From assembly GCA_964514175.1 (NCBI GenBank), contig CAZEPQ010000010.1, positions 1 to 27,483 on the forward strand: a stretch of 27,483 nt of DNA, given 5' to 3'. Source of the stretch: HGM13006 sp964514175. Its GTDB lineage: Bacteria; Bacillota; Clostridia; Oscillospirales; Oscillospiraceae. The translations under genes and the position numbers were made by a program. Numbering within the stretch: the stretch's first letter is position 1; each line of letters opens with the position of its first letter. Under the pieces are notes generated by a model. That model had not been told where the DNA came from, searched no databases, and worked only from the letters and a program-made list of their open reading frames with translations. Positions 12,277 to 18,871 of the stretch are shown here, piece after piece.

Positions 12277-14274
12277 TTATACGCCAATGACCTTGACGAT
12301 ATGCCGCAGAATATTCTCTGTAACCACGAAGAATTCCTCTTCGGTGCTGTTGACGTAAAGGGAATACTTGCCGGATGCGCCCCAATCGCTGTTTTCTGCC
12401 TTGCAGCGGGCACGGTGATTCTTGTCGAGCTGCTTGAGCTGACGTCTGGCGGCGGCGGGGCCGATGTTCTTCTCCTTTGCCAGGTTATCCGCACGGAAAT
12501 CGAAGTCTGCATGAACGAAAATCTTGATGCAGTGGGGATCGTCGTCCAGAGCCTTGGCGGCGAAATGCTCCGCAATAATGCAGGAGCCGTGCTGGATGAC
12601 TCGGCGGCAGGCAAAGATCTGGGCTGCCGCAATGTCGCGGGAGGAAAGGGATTCCTTGGCTGCAGCGTAATCCTCGGGGTAGTCGCTGTTGCCCAGCTCC
12701 ATATCCGTCTGGGTGAAACCGCTGAGTTCTGCGGCTTCTTCCAGAATCTCCTGGTCCAGATAGGGAACCTTCAACCGCTCAGCCAGGGCCTCGGCGATCT
12801 TTTCGCCGCCGGCGTAGGGCTGGCAGTCGATGGCGATGACGTAATTTTTGTCGATATGCTCCGCCGTCAGGGTACTCTTGACAGTGGCGTTATCATTGCC
12901 CACAAAATAGCCGATTACGCAGAGCAGGAGCGAAACAGCCATGCCTGCAAACAGGGCATCTACGCCGCCCGGCAGGGGCAGCACAGTGCCAAAAATCAGC
13001 ACTGCCAGGGGGCCGGCGATAATGGCGATCAGCGCCCAGGTTCGGTTTACCTTCCCTCGGAACCAAAGTCCGCAGCACATGGGCACGAATACCACCGCAC
13101 CCCGCAGTCCCATGGACATAAAGGCGAAATTCAGGATCATATCGCCCAGAGAGCCGGAGGAAAGATACACTGCCAAAGCCAGCACCAGGACGATGATGAA
13201 CCGGGAGAGAACATTATTGGCCTGGGGGGTAGCCAGCTTGTCGGTGAAACGCTGGAAAATGCCCCGGCGAAGGATGGTAGAGATGCCCATGGCAAGGCCC
13301 GCGCCGGTGCCTACCACCGCAATGAACAGGGTGCCCAGCACGATGCCGCTGAGAACACTGGGCAGGTGCTCCAGTGCAAATGCGGTCAGGGCCGTCTTTG
13401 CCTGAATGCCGGGATAGTTGGCCCGCATGTAAAGGCCCACCAGAATGCCGCCGATGCCAATGGGGGGGATCATAAAGGCACTGATGAGGGCGCCCTTCTG
13501 GGCACTGCGGTCAGACTTGCCGGACATGACTGCCTGGGCATAAGTCTGAGTGGTCAGTACGCCCAGCACCAGAGAGAACAGTGCGCTGAGATCCTTGCTG
13601 ACGCCACGGGCAAAGAGGGAGTAGAAATTTACATTATCGGGATTGTCGATGGAGGCAACCAGGCTGTCAAAGCCGGAGATACCGCCGCAGAGCCACAGCA
13701 CCACAATACCGCAGCCGATCATGGAAACATACAGCAGTGCCAGCTTCAAAATACCTACCAGACCTGCGCCCTGGGTGCCACCGAACAGCACATATACCGC
13801 CATAAACACCGCGGTAATGATCAGGGAGGGCACCAGCGGCAGCTCCGGGAAAATAACGGCAATGACAGCCGTTCCCGCGATCAACTGGGAGAGAATGTTG
13901 ATAAATGTACCCACCGCGTTCAAAAGGGAAGCCGCAAGACCGGCGGTGGAGCCGAACTCCTTGCTGATGATGCCGGTAAGGGTCATACACTTGGAGTTGC
14001 GCCAGGGCACTGCAAAGCCCAACCCCAAAATCAGGCAGGCAATGCCGCCGCCCAGGGTGAACCACCAGGCACTCATGCCGTAGGTGTAGGCAAGCTGTGC
14101 CGTACCTACCGTGGAGGAGCCACCCACCAGCGTACCCATCAGGATACCGGCAATAATGGGGCTTCCGTTTACGTTGTCATAGGTTTGGGTTCTGGTTCCG
14201 GAATACACCGCAAGACCGGCGATACCCAGAATACTGATCAGCAGCCCCAAAAGCTGAAAACCGGAAATACTCAT
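12277..14274 (-). CDS. Sodium:solute symporter fused to a cytidylate-kinase-like domain
   Basis: This is a 665-residue protein. Residues 1 to about 455 are an SSS/SLC5-type transporter with about 13 membrane helices ('GTLVGGSSTVGTAQLAYTYG', 'MTLTGIISKEFGS', 'YVLFGGTQGAGLVGILKL', 'AVVGTGAGLAMGIST'). Residues about 475-665 match the Cytidylate_kin2 (AAA_33-like, P-loop) pattern: 'YVIAIDCQPYAGGEKIAEAL', 'LKVPYLDQEILEEAAELSGF', 'IKIFVHADFDFRADNLAKE' and 'SDWGASGKYSLYVNS'. The usual GSGGxxI phosphate loop reads YAGGEKI and the usual GRCAD reads AEHFA, so kinase activity is uncertain and a nucleotide-sensing role is possible. The solute is unknown. The start at 14274 has GGAGGTGAGG. It follows a DUF3870 gene by 22 bases, so the two probably form an operon. 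Confidence 0.87.
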   Translation of the reverse strand: MSISGFQLLGLLISILGIAGLAVYSGTRTQTYDNVNGSPIIAGILMGTLVGGSSTVGTAQLAYTYGMSAWWFTLGGGIACLILGLGFAVPWRNSKCMTLTGIISKEFGSTAGLAASLLNAVGTFINILSQLIAGTAVIAVIFPELPLVPSLIITAVFMAVYVLFGGTQGAGLVGILKLALLYVSMIGCGIVVLWLCGGISGFDSLVASIDNPDNVNFYSLFARGVSKDLSALFSLVLGVLTTQTYAQAVMSGKSDRSAQKGALISAFMIPPIGIGGILVGLYMRANYPGIQAKTALTAFALEHLPSVLSGIVLGTLFIAVVGTGAGLAMGISTILRRGIFQRFTDKLATPQANNVLSRFIIVLVLALAVYLSSGSLGDMILNFAFMSMGLRGAVVFVPMCCGLWFRGKVNRTWALIAIIAGPLAVLIFGTVLPLPGGVDALFAGMAVSLLLCVIGYFVGNDNATVKSTLTAEHIDKNYVIAIDCQPYAGGEKIAEALAERLKVPYLDQEILEEAAELSGFTQTDMELGNSDYPEDYAAAKESLSSRDIAAAQIFACRRVIQHGSCIIAEHFAAKALDDDPHCIKIFVHADFDFRADNLAKEKNIGPAAARRQLKQLDKNHRARCKAENSDWGASGKYSLYVNSTEEEFFVVTENILRHIVKVIGV

Positions 14275-14296
14275 TCTTTTACCTCACCTCCGACCT

Positions 14297-14623
14297 TTAT
14301 CCTACAGAAAGATGAAGGTCCACATACTTGACGAAGACTGTACGGATGGCAGTCTCCATGGCCCGCTTGGCGTGACCGTAATACTGATTCTCAAACATTT
14401 CAATGAGCCCCTCAGGGCCGTCATTGAGGTTATAGCCCACCATCAGATCCGACACAAAGGTTCTGGCCAGATCAGTGACCACCGTTACCTCCGCCTGCTG
14501 GATGATGCCGCTACGCTTGTCAAAGCAAATGACCACTGCCAGCATATTGTAAACCGCTTCTGCCGTTGTATTGGCGGGAAGTTTGGCATAGCCTGAAATT
14601 AAGATATTGTTGCTGTCCTGCAT
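14297..14623 (-). CDS. DUF3870 family protein, copy 2
   Basis: This 108-residue cytoplasmic protein has no signal peptide and no membrane helix. Family landmarks are 'ILISGYAKLPANTTAEAVYN', 'VVICFDKRSGIIQQAEVTVV' and 'YNLNDGPEGLIEMFENQYYG', ending in 'AKRAMETAIRTVFVKY'. The biochemical function of DUF3870 is not known to me; family members often sit beside transporters and amino-acid or hydantoin-type metabolism genes. GAGAGGAAAGGG precedes the start. It is a paralogue of the protein at 14747-15073 and lies directly upstream of the symporter-kinase gene. Confidence 0.8.
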   Translation of the reverse strand: MQDSNNILISGYAKLPANTTAEAVYNMLAVVICFDKRSGIIQQAEVTVVTDLARTFVSDLMVGYNLNDGPEGLIEMFENQYYGHAKRAMETAIRTVFVKYVDLHLSVG

Positions 14624-14648
14624 AAATTCCCTTTCCTCTCAAAAAAAC

Positions 14649-14695
14649 AAACCGATACCGCAGGCAGCAGAAACTGCTGTCTGTGATACCGGTTT
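14649..14695. terminator. Hairpin between the two DUF3870 genes
   Basis: A 22-base imperfect stem runs from AAACCG (14649-14654) to CGGTTT (14690-14695). The inner arm CAGCAG/CTGCTG is perfect and some pairs are G-T wobbles. On the minus strand it is followed by GTTTTTTTG, the signature of an intrinsic terminator, only about 20 bases before the next start codon. It would cut or attenuate transcription from copy 1 into copy 2 and the symporter. Confidence 0.7.
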
Positions 14696-14746
14696 TTCAC
14701 TGATTTATATGTCCTTTTGGGACTTCCTCCGTAAAAAAGGCGAACG

Positions 14747-15073
14747 TTATATAGTTGCTTCCTTATAGTCGCGGTATTTTGTAAATACCATGCGGACCGC
14801 AGTCTCCAGCGCGCGCTTTGCGTTGCCGTGATAGCACTCGTTAAAGATGGCCAGCAGTTCTTCGGGCCCGTTATTCATGTCGTAGCCGCACATAATATCG
14901 CGAATATAGTTCTTGGCCAAGGCAGTCACCACAGAGGGTTCTGCATCCAGTATTACCCCTGTTCTCTTGTCAATGATAACCACGAGAACAAGATTGCTGT
15001 ATACTGTTTCAGCAGTGATATTGGCGGGAAGTTTCGCGTACCCGGCAATGAGCAGCGTATTTCCGTCGATCAT
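14747..15073 (-). CDS. DUF3870 family protein, copy 1
   Basis: This is a 108-residue protein from ATG 15073, which has GGGGGG 7 bases upstream; an in-frame ATG further upstream lacks a ribosome site. It carries 'LLIAGYAKLPANITAETVYS', 'VVIIDKRTGVILDAEPSVVT', 'GYDMNNGPEELLAIFNECYH' and 'AKRALETAVRMVFTKYRDY', and aligns with copy 2 along its whole length. The two differ at many positions, so the duplication is not recent. It is the first gene of the DUF3870 / DUF3870 / symporter-kinase cluster. It has its own promoter and is separated from the rest by a terminator-like hairpin. Confidence 0.8.
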   Translation of the reverse strand: MIDGNTLLIAGYAKLPANITAETVYSNLVLVVIIDKRTGVILDAEPSVVTALAKNYIRDIMCGYDMNNGPEELLAIFNECYHGNAKRALETAVRMVFTKYRDYKEATI

Positions 15074-15207
15074 ACGATTACCCCCCAAGAAAGAATAAAA
15101 CGGTACAAGACGCACCTGTTCCTCCCAGGGTTCCTGCACCGGCTTCTGAAGGAGTTGTGACCGCTTTTGGCAGCCAGTCCACCAGAACGATGTTAAAAGA
15201 CGTGTTC

Positions 15208-15235
15208 ATTATATCACCCAACAAGGAAAAAGCAA
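15208..15235 (-). promoter_or_regulatory. Promoter of DUF3870 copy 1
   Basis: On the minus strand TTGCTT (15230-15235) and TATAAT (15208-15213) are 16 bases apart, giving a leader of about 130 bases. The 15074-15389 interval holds no gene I can support; beyond this promoter I see only an ATGGCA direct repeat near 15285-15310. Confidence 0.7.
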
Positions 15236-15399
15236 GGGTAATTATCGACAAATCCGCACTTTGTTTTCCACATTACTTGGGCACAATGGCAGTCTCTACC
15301 AAATGGCAAAAAACAGCCGGAACTCATGTTTATGGAGCCAAGCATTCTGCCTGCCCCGCAAATTAAACGTATCTTAAATATTCCTTAAACTCCGCCCTG

Positions 15400-15428
15400 T
15401 TGACAGTGGGGCGGAGTCGCTTTATAAT
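15400..15428 (+). promoter_or_regulatory. Consensus promoter of the GntR/ABC operon
   Basis: TTGACA (15400-15405) and TATAAT (15423-15428) are 17 bases apart, a perfect sigma-A-type promoter. CTCCGCCC (15390-15397) and GGGCGGAG (15409-15416) form an inverted repeat around the -35. Confidence 0.92.
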
Positions 15429-15456
15429 AACTGTACCAAGGCAAGTAATACAGTTA
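15428..15456. promoter_or_regulatory. Operator of the YtrA-like GntR regulator
   Basis: TAACTGTA (15428-15435) and TACAGTTA (15449-15456) are perfect 8-base inverted arms 13 bases apart. They overlap the last base of the -10 and cover the start point, where a bound dimer would block transcription. The GntR protein encoded next is the obvious binder. Confidence 0.7.
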
Positions 15457-15476
15457 ACACAGAAGGAGGTGCCGCC

Positions 15477-15851
15477 ATGCTGAGTATCAACTACAAGGAT
15501 CCACGGCCCATCTACGAGCAGGTTCGGGACGCCCTAAGGCAGCTCATTCTCTCCGGGGCCATTGGACCGGGAGAAAAGCTCCCCTCCGTGCGGGAGCTGG
15601 CAGCCTCCCTTGCCATCAACCCCAACACCATCCAGCGTTCCTATCGGGAGCTGGAAAATCTGGGGCTGATCTACACCGTGGCAGGCAAGGGGGCCTTTGC
15701 TGCAGCCGACAACATCGCCGCCCAGCGGCGAAAGGAAGAACTGATGGGTGAGCTGCTGGGCCTGACCCGGGAGCTGAAGATCCTGGGAACCACGGAAACG
15801 GAGCTTCAGGCCGTCATCGCCACCGCCTACAGAGGGGAGGAATCCACATGA
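15477..15851 (+). CDS. YtrA-subfamily GntR repressor
   Basis: This 124-residue protein has an N-terminal GntR winged helix-turn-helix (residues about 8-75: 'PIYEQVRDALRQLILSGAIG', 'GEKLPSVRELAASLAINPNT', 'IQRSYRELENLGLIYTVAGK'). A short 45-residue helical tail follows in place of a ligand-binding domain, which is the YtrA layout. YtrA proteins repress adjacent ABC transporter genes and often respond to cell-envelope or antibiotic stress. AGAAGGAGG precedes ATG 15477. The stop overlaps the ABC ATPase start in ATGA (15848-15851). Confidence 0.9.
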   Translation: MLSINYKDPRPIYEQVRDALRQLILSGAIGPGEKLPSVRELAASLAINPNTIQRSYRELENLGLIYTVAGKGAFAAADNIAAQRRKEELMGELLGLTRELKILGTTETELQAVIATAYRGEEST

Positions 15852-16747
15852 TCGAGATCAAAAAAGTAAGCAAAACCTTCGGAAAGGTCAAAGCCCTGGA
15901 CGAAACCACCCTGACGGTGCAGTCAGGCACGGTTTACGGCCTGGTGGGGCCCAACGGCGCGGGAAAATCCACCCTGATCCGGCATTTGACGGGCATTTAT
16001 CAGCCCGACAGCGGCAGTATCACCGTGGACGGACAGCCGGTTTTCGACAACCCGGAGGTCAAAAGTCGGATGCTCTGCATCTACGATGATATTTACCACT
16101 ACATGCATGCCACCACAAGGGATCTAATGAAGTTCTATCGGGGCATTTACCCCACTTTTGACGTGGGCCGGTACGAAAAACTAAAGTCCGTGTTCTCTGA
16201 GGTGGACGAAAGGACGCCCCTTCGCAGCCTCAGCAAAGGTATGCTGAAGCAGAGCGCCTTCTGGCTCTCCATGAGCTGCCGCCCGGAGATTCTGGTGCTG
16301 GATGAGCCGGTGGACGGCCTGGACCCGGTGATGCGGCGGCAGGTCTGGTCCATTCTTATGGGCGACGTGGCAGAGCACGGCACCACGGTACTGCTGTCCT
16401 CCCACAATCTGCGGGAATTGGAGGACGTCTGCGACCATGTGGGCATCATGCACCACGGCAGAGTGCTTTTGCAGCGGAGCCTTTCTGAGCTACAGGACAG
16501 CGTGACAAAAATTCAGGTCCTGTTCCCCGAGGCGGCACCGGAAAAGCCTGAAAACCTTCATGTGCTGCACCAATCTTCGGTGGGCAGAATGCAGACCTAC
16601 ATTCTCCGTTGTCCCCCGGATCTGGCCCAGGCCAAGCTGTCTGTTTACAATCCCCTTTACATGGAGGCCCTGCCGCTGACATTGGAGGAGATATTCATCT
16701 ACGAATTGGGAGGTATGGACTATGCGGTACAAGACATCCTGCTTTAA
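15848..16747 (+). CDS. ABC transporter ATP-binding protein
   Basis: This 299-residue ATPase has Walker A 'GPNGAGKST' near residue 37, a signature-like 'LSKGMLKQSAF' in place of LSGGQ, Walker B 'ILVLDEPVDGLDP' near 150, and the H-loop 'LSSHNLRELEDVCDHVG'. The body matches the YtrB-like group. The C-terminal 85 residues are a family-specific extension. It should dimerise and power the permease encoded next; direction and substrate cannot be read, though the YtrA-type regulator suggests envelope stress or peptide efflux. Its last 26 bases overlap the permease gene. Confidence 0.92.
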   Translation: MIEIKKVSKTFGKVKALDETTLTVQSGTVYGLVGPNGAGKSTLIRHLTGIYQPDSGSITVDGQPVFDNPEVKSRMLCIYDDIYHYMHATTRDLMKFYRGIYPTFDVGRYEKLKSVFSEVDERTPLRSLSKGMLKQSAFWLSMSCRPEILVLDEPVDGLDPVMRRQVWSILMGDVAEHGTTVLLSSHNLRELEDVCDHVGIMHHGRVLLQRSLSELQDSVTKIQVLFPEAAPEKPENLHVLHQSSVGRMQTYILRCPPDLAQAKLSVYNPLYMEALPLTLEEIFIYELGGMDYAVQDILL

Positions 16748-18614
16748 CCCCACACTGTCCAAGCACGATCTGAAGCGATTCTGGCCGCTGCCGGTGCTTG
16801 TGTTCCTGTTTCTTACTCTGGTGATGGTGCCGAACTACTACAACTCCATGATCGACTTCGGCCATACCTTTACGCTGAATCCCTATACGCCCCAGGCCGG
16901 TACGGTTCTGGCAGACACCGCAGAATCGATGCAATATAACGCTCGAACCTCCATTTATGGGTTTGGAGGCCTGCTGGTGCTGACCCAGTTTTTCACCGCC
17001 ATCATCAGCGCCCTTATGGTGATGCAGCACATCCACGGACGGAAGCAGATCCAGTTCTACCACGGTCTGCCTTTAAAGCGCCGATGCAGTTACATCACCA
17101 ATGTGGTGACGGGATATCTGATGGCGCTGGTGCCTGCGCTGCTGTCGGTGCTGATTATTATGATTATGGCTGCCGTGCTGGGGGTGGAGGTATTCCCGGC
17201 GGTGCAGCTCATGGGTATCACCACTGCCTCCTTCACCATCTTCTATGCCATTGCCATTGTGGCCTGCACCCTGGCGGGGCAGAGCTTTGGCGCTCTGCTG
17301 CTGTACGGCGGCATGAACTGCGCTGCCGTGGCAATTTTGGCAGGCGGCGCCGGTGTGGCACGGTATATTCTGCCCGGATTTAACGAGACTGTCCTGCTGC
17401 CGGATGCGGCAAATTGGCTGACCCCGGTGATGCAGCTAACGCGATATACCTCTCCTCTGTACACGGAAGACGGCATCGGTTTGCCCTATGGGTATAATCC
17501 CTGGCCCTTTGTGATCTATGGGGTGGCAGGCATCCTGCTGTTGGTTCTTGGGGGATTCCTGTATCAGATCCGCAAGGGTGAGACTGCCGGCGAGATGATC
17601 GCCTTCCCCTTTATCCGCACCCTCTGCAAGGTGCTGGTGGCACTGATGGCAGGTCTGGGCGGAACGGTAATTCTGGTGCTGTCCATCAATCCCTATGACG
17701 ATATTTCCTTCCCGGTCATTGCCCTGATGGTGGTTCTGCTGCTGATCGTTGGCTGGATCGCGGCGGAAATGGTGATCCGTAAGACCTTCCGTGTATTCCA
17801 GAAAACCAACCTGGCCCAGTGCCTGACCCTGGCAGCTTTGACACTGCTGATCCTGGTGGGCGGCAATCTGGACGTTGTGGGTTATGTCAACCGAACCCCG
17901 GATCTGGGCCAGGTGTCCGAGGCGAAGCTCCAGATGCACGGCATCTCTGTGGAAGTGGACCCCATGGATGCCCTGGAATTCCACGAAACAGTGCTGAGAA
18001 ACATGGATGAGCTGAGCAACAACACCACCTACCGGGATGTAAACAGCATTTCTGTCTACTACTACGATGAAGATGGAGATGTGCTTTTGAAGCGTCAGTA
18101 TTACATTCTGGGCGGTCTGGAGGCGGACATTATACAGGCCTTTTTGACGCTTATGGATACGCCGGAATACAATTACCGGAGCTGGTTCCCCTGGCAGGAT
18201 ACGGACATCACCGCCGACGACATGAGCCGAAGCTGGCTGTACGGTGCATGCCGCTACTATGAAGTGGACGGTGCGGAGGAGGATGTGCCCTATCTGCTGC
18301 TGGAAGGGGAAAAGATGATAACCAACGCTATGGAGCTGACGGAAGAGGAAGGCTATCTCATCTACGAGGCCGTTTGCCGGGATATCCGGGAAGGCAATAT
18401 GATGAACAACTTCCATAGTTACTTCACTTCCGGTCAGGCGGAATACGGAAATATTGAGTTTATTTACTACGATTCTCCCTATGACCAGCAGCAGGAGTAT
18501 GACGCTTGGAGCAATACCTGCTACTCCTATATCACGCTGTATGACACCATGACCAATACGCTGGAAGCCTTTGCGGAGCTTGGTGTTACCGTGAATCCAG
18601 AGGCCTTGAAATAA
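16722..18614 (+). CDS. ABC permease with a large C-terminal extracytoplasmic domain
   Basis: This is a 630-residue protein. Residues about 22 to 385 contain roughly nine membrane helices, including 'PLPVLVFLFLTLVMVP', 'VPALLSVLIIMIMAAVLGV', 'VIYGVAGILLLVLGGFLY' and 'VIALMVVLLLIVGWIAAEMV'. The segment 'GRKQIQFYHGLPLKRR' after the second helix resembles the coupling loop of Clostridia bacitracin/lantibiotic-type permeases. Residues about 388-630 are hydrophilic, acidic and Tyr-rich and probably outside the cell; I recall similar permeases annotated with DUF6449 but cannot confirm it. The start at 16722 has GGGAGG upstream and overlaps the ATPase gene by 26 bases, so the three genes form one translationally coupled operon. 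Confidence 0.85.
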   Translation: MRYKTSCFNPTLSKHDLKRFWPLPVLVFLFLTLVMVPNYYNSMIDFGHTFTLNPYTPQAGTVLADTAESMQYNARTSIYGFGGLLVLTQFFTAIISALMVMQHIHGRKQIQFYHGLPLKRRCSYITNVVTGYLMALVPALLSVLIIMIMAAVLGVEVFPAVQLMGITTASFTIFYAIAIVACTLAGQSFGALLLYGGMNCAAVAILAGGAGVARYILPGFNETVLLPDAANWLTPVMQLTRYTSPLYTEDGIGLPYGYNPWPFVIYGVAGILLLVLGGFLYQIRKGETAGEMIAFPFIRTLCKVLVALMAGLGGTVILVLSINPYDDISFPVIALMVVLLLIVGWIAAEMVIRKTFRVFQKTNLAQCLTLAALTLLILVGGNLDVVGYVNRTPDLGQVSEAKLQMHGISVEVDPMDALEFHETVLRNMDELSNNTTYRDVNSISVYYYDEDGDVLLKRQYYILGGLEADIIQAFLTLMDTPEYNYRSWFPWQDTDITADDMSRSWLYGACRYYEVDGAEEDVPYLLLEGEKMITNAMELTEEEGYLIYEAVCRDIREGNMMNNFHSYFTSGQAEYGNIEFIYYDSPYDQQQEYDAWSNTCYSYITLYDTMTNTLEAFAELGVTVNPEALK

Positions 18615-18644
18615 TATGAAAGCTGCTGCATTGTGACAGACCTT

Positions 18645-18677
18645 CACTCCCTGATACATCCCCGGTATCAGGGGGTG
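18645..18677 (+). terminator. Terminator of the GntR/ABC operon
   Basis: CACTCCCTGATAC (18645-18657) pairs with GTATCAGGGGGTG (18665-18677), 13 bases with one wobble, followed by ATTTG. The T-tract is poor but the stem is strong and well placed. Confidence 0.7.
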
Positions 18678-18803
18678 ATTTGCATAGCATCGTAAGAAGC
18701 AGCGTTTTTGGGGGATTTCCGAACTTTTCCTCCTTCTGTCAATATGTGGCTTGTTTTTGGGAGAGTTTGCAGGTAATGCAACACCAGTGCAGATTCTATC
18801 ACT

Positions 18804-18832
18804 TTCTTGGAATGGGATTCCGGTAGTATAAT
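18804..18832 (+). promoter_or_regulatory. Promoter and possible operator of the solute-binding lipoprotein
   Basis: TATAAT (18827-18832) is perfect; the -35 position reads TTCTTG (18804-18809), a poor match 17 bases away. The spacer contains an inverted repeat GGAAT-GGG-ATTCC (18809-18821), a plausible regulator site between the two elements. Confidence 0.6.
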
Positions 18833-18871
18833 GGGAGTGGATAAATCCAAATAAAATAAGGAGGAATGAAA

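Noticed and set aside
12220..14331. Long plus-strand open frame opposite the symporter gene
   Set aside because: Its product is low-complexity (His, Gln, Gly-rich) with no fold pattern; it mirrors the codon bias of the real minus-strand gene.
14297..15073. Assembly duplication of the DUF3870 gene
   Set aside because: The copies differ at many residues and in flanking sequence, so they are old paralogues.
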